64,000 bases of DNA from Sindora glabra (taxonomy: Eukaryota > Streptophyta > Magnoliopsida > Fabales > Fabaceae), in the NCBI GenBank assembly GCA_020226215.1, contig CM035233.1, positions 9,672,001 through 9,736,000 on the forward strand, written 5' to 3'. The notes beneath the pieces were generated by a model, which had not been told where the DNA came from, made no database searches, and saw nothing but the letters and a program-made list of their open reading frames with translations. A program made the translations under genes and the position numbers. This document shows, piece by piece, positions 12,425-24,645 of the stretch. Position 1 is the first letter of the stretch, and each line of letters starts with the position of its first letter.

Positions 12425-12674
12425 TGAATAAACAGCCCACATGACTGTTATTAAACAGTAAAGCACATCTCCAACTAATCAAATTAAATAATTTATTTTT
12501 ATTTTTATTAATATATTAAATGATAATATAATTAATAATAAAATTATATGTAATGTTTTATTTCTATTTTGATAAAGCATTTAATGTTTTGTTATTTTAA
12601 TAACATGTTTTTTCTAATTAGTTGGAGATATGTATTAAATGTTTGATAACAACTTGGGGCTGTTGTTAGCATTT
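12425..12674. mobile_element. MITE, family M2, copy b
   Basis: Left end contains ACAGCCCACATGACTGTTAT, then CATCTCCAACTAAT. The reverse complement of the right end reads GCTAACAACAGCCCCAAGTT, then GTTATCAAACATTTAATACA and ATCTCCAACTAATTAG. The internal word CATCTCCAACTAAT is shared with copy a, 480 bp away. The outermost left bases are degraded. Confidence 0.75.
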
Positions 12675-12679
12675 GCTTA

Positions 12680-13695
12680 ATTTTATTAATAATAAAGTAT
12701 TTCAATAATTTTTACTGATATGATAATATATATTACATTCGTTATAATTTAAAATGTTTTATAAGAAAAATAATTAGTTATTACAATAAAAAATTGAAAT
12801 GAAAATTTTTTGTGCAAAATAATTGATAAAACAATAGTTGAAATGTTTTAAGGTCAAAGATGGTTAAGGGTAAGAATACGAGAATGGAGAAGATTTTGGA
12901 ATTCCTTTTCACATTTTGGCCTTAGAATCCTTTCTCTTGTATTACCTATTAATTTTAGTCCTGTGCTATGAGCAAGTTATATTTATATAAATTGTACTCA
13001 TCATTTAATGTTTGATAATACATTTTATCATATTATATTGATTAATATTTTTATTTATGTATTTAATTAAGATAATTATTTTTTTAAAAAAAATGAAGAA
13101 GTAATTAAACTACTGAATGTATATACATAAGGATTGGAAAGCAAATCTTAAATAAAGTAGAAAATATAAAGTTTATAGGAAATATTGGATGTTATTTGAT
13201 TCAAAGGCTCCTAGCTAAGATAATTACTTTTAGGATAATTTTTCTATACTCAGACTGAAAGTCTGGATATTGATACCTTGATAAACAAGCTAATGAATAA
13301 ATCACACTTATCCATATGTAAAAATAGTTTTTGAATAATTTACTTATTTATAAATCTTATAATTTGAGTTTTAAATTTATTAAAATTTTATTTTTGCTCC
13401 AAGACATTTTTTTAATAAACTTATGGATTTATAAAAATAAGTTGGGCTAAATTTTTCGTCTATATAGATTTAAAGATTTAGGCCATTTTTTTTTTACTTG
13501 TATTTGAAAATTTTCAAAACAAAACAATACATTCAAAATAAATGTGAAGAGAAAAAATGAAAGTCAAATGGCTTCATGGTAGCCTTCAATAACTTTGATT
13601 GAGTTAGCTTTAATGATGAACAACTTTTACAAGTTAAGCAGCTCTACTTCTATTGTTGTCAATTTATTGTCAAATTAACATTTTTATTTTTTTTA
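12680..13695. other. AT-rich spacer
   Basis: No gene or RNA seen. A short less AT-rich patch (12850-12970) shows no recognisable coding. Confidence 0.5.
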
Positions 13696-13699
13696 TGTT

Positions 13700-14345
13700 A
13701 GACTTGCATGATATAATATGTTGAATTTTTATAAAATTAAAGTAAAATTGGATTAATTTATTATAATTTTATTTAAATATTTTAAAATATTATAATCATA
13801 CCTAATTAAATAAGCTAACATATTAATGATGATTAAAAAGTGAATATTTTATAAATAAGTAAATGCCAATTTAGCACCTTAGTTTATTTGATCTTAAACC
13901 AAAATGCATGACGTAATACATTGAATTTTTATTAAATTAGGGTAAATTTAGATTAATTTATTATAGTCTTCTTTAAATACTTTAAATTACTAAAATTGTC
14001 ACCTAACTAAATAGGGTAACATATTAATGATGATTAAAAAATTTGATTTTTCAAATTTAAATATTAAATACCATTTTATTTTTTTGATCTCAAACTAACA
14101 TGGATGATGTAATGGATTGAATTTTTATAAAATTAAAATGAATTTAGACTAATTTATTATAATTTTTTTAGATATTTTGAAATACTAAAATTGTAACCTA
14201 ATTTAGTAGGGTAACATATTAATAATGATAAAAATTAATTTTTTGAATTTAAATATTAAATAAATAATCATTAATTCAGTATCTTATTTTATTTGATATC
14301 AAATCAAATTGTATGATATAATGCTTTAGATTTTCATCAAATTGA
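13700..14345. repeat. Tandem repeat array, ~196-209 bp unit
   Basis: Units begin with (C/G)ATGATGTAAT…TTGAATTTTTATAAAATTA at about 13707, 13907, 14103 and 14312, the last one partial. Each contains GTCACCTAACTAAATAGG-like and AACATATTAATGATGATTAA words. The latter half of the unit matches the array at 9130-9720, so both belong to one family. Confidence 0.8.
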
Positions 14346-15370
14346 ATGCAACTAATCAATTTCCTTGGCAAGATTTATGGAAACTTTTTCTACTAGGAAA
14401 GCTTGTTTTATTCATATGGAAAATTCATCACTCTATTTTAGCAACAAAGCAATTGTTAGTGCAATTAAATATCATGCAAGATATGGAGTGTGAATTTTGT
14501 TAAGAAGATGAAAAGTCAATTACTCATCTATTTATAAAGTGTTCTTTTATAAAAGCTTTTTAGTTTGGATTTGAATTTGGGTATAAAAATTGATGAAATT
14601 GAAGCATGAAATCCCCAAGAATGGCTATGATAGATTTTTCAAGAGGATTAGGCAAATCCTAGAAAATATATAGAGGTTATTTGTAAGATAGTGATAATTT
14701 TATATGCTATTTGGTTTTCTAAAATGATATGATTTTCAATTTGTAGGAACCATATTTTGATAGAGCTCAACAATTAATTAGAGGATGGAATATTGAAAAT
14801 ATCATAGAAAAGAGAAGTTATTTACCTAAGAAAGATATGTATCTAGAAATAGTTATCAAATCCTTTTAGATCACTCAAGCTTAGCAACAAATGCTTACAA
14901 GTCATAGGGCACAAATTTTTTCCAAAAATTAAAAAGAAGAAAATAAGATCTATAAAAAAATGGATATGTGTTTGTATTGTCATTCTCAACAATACTATGA
15001 GATATATCGATAGGTATTGGTGTGAAAACAGAAAGTGAAAAATTATTGTGATGTGAAAGCCATGCAAGATCTATTTTTATGGTCATGGATAAAAAGAAAA
15101 AGGAACTTGAGTGTAATTTCTAATGCAAAAATCACTTTAGACATACTTACCAAGACTAATTATAAAAATCAAGTAGAAAACTTCAATGTGAGTATTGAGA
15201 TAAGATAGTTTGTCTTTAAATTTGATAATGCCTAGATGATATACCAAGTTTGGTTATCATTGCCTTTAGACAAGGAAACCATTAGACTGCTACATAGAAT
15301 CAAGGTTGCAACAATTAAGAATAGGTGGTATTGGATTGTTTTGTAATTTCTATTTTCTTGGGTCATATAA
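14346..15370 (+). mobile_element. LINE 3'-end fragment (zf-RVT region of ORF2)
   Basis: Starting at about 14360 the + strand reads FPWQDLWKLFL…IWKIHHSILATKQLLVQ, then MECEFC*EDEKSITHLFIKC, the zinc-binding region that follows reverse transcriptase in plant L1-type LINEs. The CX2C pair lies at 14489-14500 and the HX4C at 14524-14542. A stop in the second half and the absence of any upstream RT show it is a 3' relic. Sequence after 14600 is too decayed to assign, and no poly(A) tail was identified. Confidence 0.65.
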
Positions 15371-15657
15371 AAATAAGTTAATGATGGTGGAGTTAAATGT
15401 GCTAATCATATGAAATTTAAAAGTTATTAAAGATATTTTAAATGATATATACAATTAAATATAAAATTCTAGGATAATCAATAAAAATATGTACTTATAC
15501 TAAAATTAGCAATGCTGTATACAATGAAAATAAGATTTGAAATTGGATTTCGAATACAAATCAAGGGTTATCAATAAATATAGGATAACGTGATATATTT
15601 GTAAACTTTAATCAAATGGATATTAAAGATTTAAAACTCAATTTCAAATTTTTTTTT

Positions 15658-15676
15658 CATTACCTATAGCATTTTT
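15658..15676 (+). repeat. Left target-site duplication of the minus-strand LINE
   Basis: CATTACCTATAGCATTTTT, identical to 20903-20921. It is followed by a run of T continuing to 15679, which is the complement of the LINE poly(A) tail. Confidence 0.9.
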
Positions 15677-15699
15677 TTTGCTAAGAAACAAAAAGTTTT

Positions 15700-18600
15700 G
15701 AATTAATCATAAGCCATTTGCAAATTATTGTTACAAGCCAACTCAGTAAAGGGAGGAAAATACCAAATCATTATAAGCTTCCAACACTATGTGAATTATA
15801 AAGATAGCCTAGTAGTTATCTTAATAGAAAACTTTAAATAAGTAGATAATGGACAACACAAACATTTATCTGCAAAATAGAATCTAGAAAGCTTAAAGTA
15901 TCTGAAATAGTAATATTATAGATGTGAATATTTATTACCTTAATTAATAAAAGTTAGGTCACTTCACAATAAGTAGGAATGTGTAGCTTATTTTCAAGTT
16001 CTAGTTGATAAAATAGGCAAGAGAAATCCTATAAATCGGTAAAAGATTAAATGCACACTTTTATAGGGATGACTCCATGGACAAGCCTCTAATGAAATGA
16101 CCTTTGGATGGTAATGCACTATAGATCTCTAAAGCTTTTGCCAAGTTTGAGATTTATGGTCAAACTAATGCTTGTGATTTCTTACATGCTAGACCAAACA
16201 AAATGTAAACTCCTCCAAGTTTTAAAGGATCCAATGCAATTTATCCTCCCTAGCTATTAAAACACAAAGATAGATGAGATGGTTAATATCCTCTTTAATA
16301 AACACACTTCTCAGTATCTTTTCATTCCAAACTTTTGGTACTTGATATCCAAAGATTAGTAATAATTAAATTTATATGTATTTGAGCATATAATAGTTTA
16401 TTCGTAACATTTAAATGTCCATTTCATATGATGTAACACCATGAAAGGTAAAGAGGATGCCCTTGCAAGAATACCAAACTATACTTATGAACTGGCAACC
16501 TTCTTATTGAAATGTTGCTAATGTAAATTTGATACAACAACTTTCATTAGTTGCATACTTGTAAATTGTGTCAAAACATATGGCAATGAAGTAATTTCCA
16601 AAGACAAGTGTTGTTGACATGTTACTAATTATTGAAGTGATATTGCTACTAAATGGCTTTATGATTTATTGCGTTCTTAAATTTTATAGATTTTTTTTAT
16701 CAATTTATTTATCATAGTGAGTAGATTAGATAAAAATGATGACTTATAAAGATATTTTCTTTGAAAAGCTTGAGTCCATATCTTATCTTTATCTATAACT
16801 AATTGTCAAGCTAACTTAGTTAAAAATGATAAATTAATTTCCTTAAAAAATTTAAAACCTAAACTTCTAAGTTGATATGACACATAAGGCATACTAAGAT
16901 AGTGGCATATAAAACCTCTTTTATTCTTTGTGACATTCTGCTAATAATGTTTAGTAAGAGAATCCAAAGAATGGTAGACTTTTTTTGGTATTTTCATCAT
17001 GCACATTGCATATTTTGGAGTAGAGTGCAACATCAACTTTATTAAGCTAGCTCTCCTTGCATAAGAGAATATTTTTTTATTTCCATCCATTTAACCTCTA
17101 CTGAACCTTTTGAACTAGAGAATTAAAGTTTTTCATCTTTCATTTAGTAAGAAATATAAAAATTCCCAAATACTTAACATTGGGATTAATTAGAGAAAAG
17201 CCTAAAAATTCTTGTATCTTTCTATAATTTTGATGTTATGTATTAGATGAAAAAAAATTCCAAATTTTTAAAAATTTACATGTTATTTAGACATCCTTCA
17301 TGCTTCCAAATACATTCCTATAGTCCTTATGGTTCCTACACATTAGCTTTTTGAACTATAATCACATCATCAATGAATATTAATGAGATATAGGTTAGCT
17401 CCCTTTAGCTATTTAGATACCATAAATTGAGTTTGTCTACTTTGCTTGAAATAACATCCTAAAGAATACTTCTAAAATTAAAATAAACAGATAAGGAGAT
17501 AATCAATCCTTCTAGCAAATACCCCTTGTAGGCTTCAAACATCCAAACATATTGTCATATAATAAGAGAGAAAATTAAAATATTGAAATGCATTGGTAAA
17601 TCCATTGGATGAATTTAGCATGAAACTTAAATAATTCCAATATTTTAATAAAAAAAGCCATTTCACGCCATCATAGGCCTTCTACATATCAAGTTTCACC
17701 TTCATGAATCCATCCATTCCTTTCTTCTTTTTGATTGTGTATATAATCTCTAAAGTTGTGAGCTTATTTTCTAATATCTACTTACTTGGGACAAAAGCAT
17801 ATTAGGTATGTGAAATTAACTTCCTTAACACTTATCTCATTTTATTCACTATAATCTTAGAAATAACTTCATTTATAAAATTGCAAAGACTAATAGGACA
17901 ATAATCTCTAAAGGACTTTGCATGATCATTTTTTGATATCAAAATAATATAAGTCATATTAAGCTCCTTTAAATTAAAACCATTGAAACACTGCAAGGCC
18001 TATACAACATTTGACTTGATAACATCCTAACATTCTTTATAGAATAATCTTGACATGCTATCCAATTTGAGAGCTTTCAAAAGATGCATTTTGTTTACCA
18101 TAATGCATATCTCGTCTTCATCTAATATTAAGTATATCACTTTAGTTTCCTTTTCTATTATCATTATTTGAATCAAATCAACCACCTATTGTGAAAAAAG
18201 TTAGTCCATATATCTTAAATAATTAGGCAAAATGATCCATGAAATAATGGCTTATACTATCCTTATTATCAATCTAAGTGCTATCTTTTGCAAGAATATG
18301 TTTAATATTATTCTGCTCATAATTATAGACATATAAATTAGTATCCCTTTCTTTAACCTATAACTATTGAGATTTTTTAAGCTAAATGCTTTCCTGTCTA
18401 ATCAATTATTTATTTATGGAACTTTGAATATAGTCTAATAATTTCAAATTTTCTTTCGTTGTGGGAGCCTTTTTAATTACCTTTAAAGATCTATGTAGTT
18501 CATTTAACTGTTGTTAACACTAACTAAACACTTTTCTATTCCATTTTTTTCATACAGTGCTTAACTTCTTTTATTTTTTTGCACTATCTTGAACCTTATG

Positions 18601-19374
18601 TTTCCAAGCTTTTCAAATCTTTTCCTTACACAAATCTTTAGGGAACCATGATCCAATAAATTGAAAAGGCCATGAAAGGGAATCTATGTCACCCATCATA
18701 TTCAGCATATGGGATTATAATTTGAATGGCCATTTTCAAGAATTTGAATGACACTTTGTGGATACATAGTCTCCATAGAGGGTAATAGATTATTTGATCT
18801 AAAATTTCCTTTATATATGTATCCCCTACCTCTTTATTTATCCTAGTAAAATTCTAACCCTAGCTAGGAGTATTAATACCCCTATATGTTTAACAAACTA
18901 TAAAAAAAATAACATCAAAAGAATTTCCAATTAGTTTTCCCCTTTCCTTATCACTAGAAAAAATGAAGGTATTGAAGTGCTTTATTTTATTCACTTTATT
19001 TGCAAGTGCATATAATTAATTCCAAAAGCTATATTTGTGTTATTGACCAGATGACCCATACACAGAAGTAAGAATCTAATTCTGACTATAAACAACATCA
19101 CCCACTTCCACAAGAATAAAATTATGATGAGATTTAAGAATCTTACCTTGAAAATCCTAGGGTCATAAAATGGTGAGTCCTCTTTTCCCCTGTGAGCCTA
19201 TTACATAATAATATTGATAACCTAAAGAATGAGATAGCCATTAAATAGTTTGTTTATTTGCCATTATTGCATATATGAAAAAATATTCCAGGTTTACCTT
19301 GCTTTTCAAGGCTTGTAGAGCTCGTATTTTGAGGCATTACTCAATTTTTGACAATTCCAACTTAATATTTTCAT
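15700..19374 (-). pseudogene. LINE ORF2 relic (endonuclease, reverse transcriptase, zf/RNase H region)
   Basis: This begins at ATG 19374 with MKILSWNCQKLSNA, the classic first strand of the APE-type endonuclease of plant LINEs. The RT fingers/palm motifs lie between 17930 and 17360 and the connection/thumb between 17080 and 16750. IARED(K)LHWILK near 16240 matches the stretch before the SVKSAY motif. It is interrupted by stops in every domain, so no active enzyme is expected. Confidence 0.85.
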
Positions 19375-20800
19375 AACACTTGTAGGGGCTTGATAAAGCT
19401 CTCCTTTTTTGCATTATACATCCATTTGCAATCATTTGTCCATTACTTTCTAGCTCATTTCATCTTTTACCACCTTGGGCTCAAATTTTCATCTTCATGA
19501 CACTAATTTAGTGTGTAGTCTTTACCTTGTTTATCATTGTTTTGTAACAAAGTGCCATTCCTTAATTGAAAGTCCATTTGTATCATTATAAAAGTGTCCT
19601 AACTTTCTTGTCTTTTTACCTATATAAAATTTATAATTTTTTACTTGTATAAAATCTAGAATATGAAAATTTATTTTTTCCTTCCATTTTACCTTACCAT
19701 TAGCTCCTTTTACCCCTTTTTCCTTACTTTCATAGTTAAAAATATTAACTCTTGTTGTTTGTCTTATCTTTACTAATATGACTAGTTTAATTTCAAGGGG
19801 ATCAATTTTTTCCTTCATACTAAGGATAACTAATAGCTTAGTTTGTTATTTTTCCTATATGATAGGGCCATGAACAACTTATTCTTGCTTAGCCATTATT
19901 ATTAATAGAACTCATGTTTATGCTACCCTTCAAAGCTACTTGATTACATTGGCTTGCAATTTGTTCAAGCATAATAGATTTAACTATTTGGGTTTCATTA
20001 GATGGCTTTCTCTTACTAACAATGCTTCTTTGAACTTGACCTTTGTTAAGAAGAACAAACAATGTTTACACCATAAGCCATGGCCCTTATTGCTTATAAG
20101 ACTCTGAATCTCCAAAAGTAGTTTTAGGTTGAGAGCACTTCTTGTTTTTGTGACCAAGCAAACTATAACCATAACGAAAATGGTTCAATTTCTCATACTC
20201 AAGGTGCACCTAGACTCTATCTATCTCCTTTCATGGTAGCTAAACATCTATCCTCAAAAGTTCATGCAAAGGTTAGATAACCTAAAAATGTAAGTAGTTT
20301 TACAACAATTGGCCATCTTGGATAAGATTTTCCACCTCAACAACCTTCCCTAGCTTATTGCCTATCTTTTAGATGTTATCCTCAAAAAGATACTTTAATG
20401 GGACTTCATAAACTTGCACCTAAACCTCTATTTCTTTAAACTCCACTTTTTTAGTTGACAGCCACACATCCCATCACCGTAACACTAGTAGATTTCCAAA
20501 AATATTCCATGATTCTTCCCTCAGCATGTGTTTTGCCTTCATGAAAGTCGCCGGTAACTTACTTGTCTCTAGATGAAACAAACTAAACTCACCATAAGAT
20601 GGCCATGCTATTTGCAAAGTCTGTGCATTGTGTTTCTATTATGAACTTTATTGCCTATGATCCACCTTACTAAAGTTCCTTGTTGGGCATTGTTGAAATG
20701 GTCATTTGCCTTCAAACAAACTTCTTCATCATCATGCTCTTTCATCTTACCATGTGATGCTATTAATGTCACATTTTGTTCTTATTTCATAATATAACTC
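19100..20800 (-). pseudogene. LINE ORF1 relic (DUF4283/zf-CCHC type nucleic-acid binding protein) and ORF1/ORF2 linker
   Basis: Translations on the minus strand give GNKLGKVVEVEN near 20360, VHLEYEKLNHFRYGYSLLGH near 20185, and then a basic, low-complexity tail. This is the recognised ORF1 layout of plant L1 elements: an RNA-binding domain followed by a zinc knuckle. The knuckle has lost its first cysteines (CX2C read as YGYS). In-frame stops occur throughout. Confidence 0.75.
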
Positions 20801-20902
20801 TTTACAACCCACTAGTAAATAAACCAATTTAGTGACTACTATACAAAACTCTCACACAAGAGAGAAACTAACTCTCAAATCAAAGTGACAAGATTTGATT
20901 TC

Positions 20903-20921
20903 CATTACCTATAGCATTTTT
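20903..20921 (+). repeat. Right target-site duplication of the minus-strand LINE
   Basis: CATTACCTATAGCATTTTT, identical over 19 bp to 15658-15676. It adjoins the 5' end of the LINE. Confidence 0.9.
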
Positions 20922-21108
20922 GTACTAAAATATATGTAATTTTGAACTTAATAGGGTTGGATTTGAGTAGTTAAAATTAAGGCATTTCACTTGCTGTGAA
21001 TATAACAATAAAACTTCAACAATGCCATAGTTATCAAGGACTTAACAACAGGGGAAAAGAAGAAATTTCTCTAAGAGGGCCAAATTTACATACATATGCG
21101 CACACACG

Positions 21109-21795
<687 letters not shown>

Positions 21796-22049
21796 ATATG
21801 ACTTTTTCCCCCAAATCTTAAACTAAAATCAAATAAAAATGTAAAAAAAATAAATTAATACTTCATTCAATCTTTTTTATTAGGGATTTTAAAGGGATTC
21901 TTTTTTTAAGATTTATTTGTTATTTTAGAATATCAAATATATATTTATTTTTTTTATCATATTTAACTCTATTATTGTAATAAATGCTCAACAATTTTAT
22001 ATATCAATTGAGTTTTAATTAAAGGATAAGTCAGTAAATTGCAACTCTT

Positions 22050-22285
22050 TTGTATGGGAGCACTTCGAGTATTACATTAATACTAAAAATTTAGTACTAC
22101 TTTTATACGAATGTTGTTAAGTATTTTATTTTTTGACTTAACAATTTAATTTTCTAAAAAACAACTAATTTTTTTGTCAATAATAGATAATTTTCTATTA
22201 GATTATATTACTAAATATAGAAAACAATATATTTACCAACACTAAATTTTTAGTAGTAATATAATATTATAAAAATTTTTCCTTT
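22050..22285. mobile_element. TIR element (MITE, family M3) inserted in segment B copy 2
   Basis: Present in B2 but absent at the equivalent place in B1 (about 8350-8370). Ends carry inverted ACTAAAAATTTAGTACTAC (near 22083) and CACTAAATTTTTAGTAGTAA (near 22240-22260). Flanks are ATTACATTA (left) and TAATATAATATT (right). Non-coding. A related word, ACTAAAAATTTAGTAC, occurs alone near 45365. Confidence 0.65.
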
Positions 22286-22994
22286 TTATACATTAAATTA
22301 AGATTATTATTACCCTCTATTTTTTGGCTAAATATTAGTATTACCCTCTTTAATTCTTGCCACAAATTTTGCTACTACAGCCTAGTATCACGGCAATTAT
22401 TGACATTATCGCCTGAGCCGCAAATTTTGCCACTGCTGCCTACTGTTATTAATTCCACCTCTAGTTTCTTTTTATTTATTTATTTCCTGCATTCATACGT
22501 TTCCATCTTTCAATTTAAAGCATTTTTACTTTACAAAGGGAAATTATTACATACGCTTACAGTTGTCATTGTGGTTCTCATCGTAAATTTAATTGCATTG
22601 ATGCATATTAATTCAAAATTTTAATAATTTCTTTCTTAAGAACATATATTATATCTATATATGTACTTCTTCCTTTCAAAATAAAACAAGATGTTTGTTA
22701 AGCCATTAGATTGAGGAATTTAATTAGTACACGGACATTTTGTATTCGAATTTCATTACCTATAATATAAAAAATAAAAAATGTCATGGCATTATAGATA
22801 ATGTTCAGATTAAGGGTTTTATTTTGATGTGATGGAAAAAATTTGAATTGATATATTTGATGCACAAAAATGCTATGCACTAAAACTGAGATTTAAAATT
22901 GAATTTTAAATTTTTTGTATTTATCAAATTAAGGTGTCCAAGCTTGCTCAACCATGAGACTTTTTTATTTATATTTAGAATTTAATTTTAAAAT

Positions 22995-23007
<13 letters not shown>

Positions 23008-23057
<50 letters not shown>
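23008..23057. repeat. (AT)n microsatellite with ATT prefix
   Basis: An ATT triplet run leads into about 24 AT dinucleotides. Confidence 0.95.
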
Positions 23058-23058
<1 letters not shown>

Positions 23059-23904
23059 CATTAATGCTATCTAATGCAAAAGCAAATGCTAATTTTATAA
23101 AAAATCCAATCCCATTTATGATAAAGAGTTATAATTATAATATTTTGTTTAGTTTAGATTTATTCTACTATTTAATTTAATTATATATATTTTCTCTTAT
23201 TTTTATGAAATTTCACATTAAATAGAATAAAAATTTTAAGTATAAGATATTAGTATAAATAAATTATGTCCTTACAACGCTTAAGTTTGATGGATTATTT
23301 TTATAAGATTAGTATACATACATATTCTATCGAAAAGCTTTATTTATTTGATATTTATTTAAAATTAATAAATAATTTAATCTAATATTTTTATTTATTT
23401 TTAATACATTAAAAATATGATTTTTTTTTTACTTTCGCTTTTCGTCGTAATCAGTATCATTATAAATTTTGGTGAAAATCATTTTTTTCAACTTCTTCAT
23501 TGAAAATTAAAATATTTATATAAAAAATATTTTCAAATTTATTTTACATGACATTCCGGTTGAGTGTTAAACGTACAATATATCTGTACAGTCATGCATA
23601 CATGCAATCGTACATGGGCCAGTTATTCTTGCACAAATCAAGGAGCATCGATGAGAAGTTCTAATTTGGCAGCACTTAATACCCACCTCATCTCTGCACC
23701 ATAATTTCATCGTACTTATATATCACTTTTTTTTCCCTTTTTTTTTTAATGAAATGCTGAACCTAAACGAGGGCCATTCCCAAACCAACCCTACATATTA
23801 ATTTCCTGATGCAAAAGAGACCTTATGCCTTCACAAATTAAGACAAATCATAAAGGGGGGGGGGATATAATCATCCACATGACAATATATTTATAAGCAC
23901 ATTA

Positions 23905-24645
23905 TTTTTATTAGTGATAAAAGAGCAGTTGAGTGGCTGTAATAATAAAAATTGGATGAAGCAAAGATCCTTGAGGAAGTTGGTTGAACCTAATTGAACT
24001 GTTAAAAAATTAATATTAATATTAATATTAACACTTTTGAGGGAATAATAAATATAAAGTAAAAGCCAACTAAAAGATGAAAATAAGTATTTCTTTAAAA
24101 CTCAAAAAGACTATTTACTAAAAAATGGCAAAATACAAATACCCCCTAATATAGGGTTTATTATTATATAACTCTTTTAAAATTTCAAAATTTACAATCC
24201 GAAGTTTTGAAAAACCTGAAAATATTGACATTTTAATTAAAGAAAATAGAAAAAGAAAAAGATGAATCATTATATGACTTTTTCTAAACTGTTTTTTTAG
24301 TGTAATAAAATCAAGTAAATAATAAAAAAAATAAATATCATACCTTTCCAAATGTGTCATTAAGATGAGTTCCAATAATAATTTACTTAAAATATTTTCT
24401 TAGTTATATCTTGGAAGCATTATAAAAACAACTTTATTGTTAATAATTTATTTTATAAAAAATTCCTTCACAAACTGGTTGGATTCATGTTAAAAACTAT
24501 TGAGTGACTTTTTTTTTCTTCATAAATTAAATTATCAATATTTTCAATTTTTCAAAAATCACAAAAAATATTAATTTATAGATTTTGAAATCCTAAGGAG
24601 ATCATGTAATATTAAATCATAATTTTTGGGACTTATTTATATTTT
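23905..24645 (+). repeat. Duplicated segment C, copy 1
   Basis: Matches 61525-63350 in the same orientation. Shared words include GTGGCTG…GGATGAA, TTGAACCTAATT, AGATGAAAATAAGTATTT, TATTTACTAA, and ATTGTTAATAATTTATTTT. Copy 1 reads straight through where copy 2 has a MITE. Confidence 0.78.

Larger units (their letters stand above)
15677..20902 (-). mobile_element. LINE (L1-type non-LTR retrotransposon), near full length, degraded
   Basis: On the minus strand the order is that of a plant L1 LINE. ORF1 (about 20800-19400) has KIGNKLGKVVEVENLIQDGQLL and then a decayed zinc knuckle FRYGYSLLGHKNKKC (20130-20185). ORF2 starts with ATG at 19374 (MKILSWNCQKLSNASK, endonuclease N-terminus). Reverse transcriptase follows: DYCPISLCN…VISKIIVNKM (about 17925-17840), GFMKVKLDM*KAYDGVKW (17720-17650, motif A), and FIDD at 17377-17366 in place of the usual FADD. 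Downstream are YARRASLIKLMLHSTPKYAM (17080-17010) and LGFKFFKEINLSFLTKLAWQ (16880-16800). Many stops and frameshifts make it dead. The ends are fixed by the 19-bp target duplication and a T run at the left. Open frames at 19534-19818 and 19984-20172 are parts of ORF1. Confidence 0.93.
21800..23905 (+). repeat. Duplicated segment B, copy 2
   Basis: Collinear with blocks at 8140-8690, 11400-11580 and 12030-12310 (see copy 1), in the same orientation. It lacks the tandem repeats and MITEs found in copy 1 and has its own TIR element at about 22050-22285 and a TA microsatellite at 23008-23057. Confidence 0.8.
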
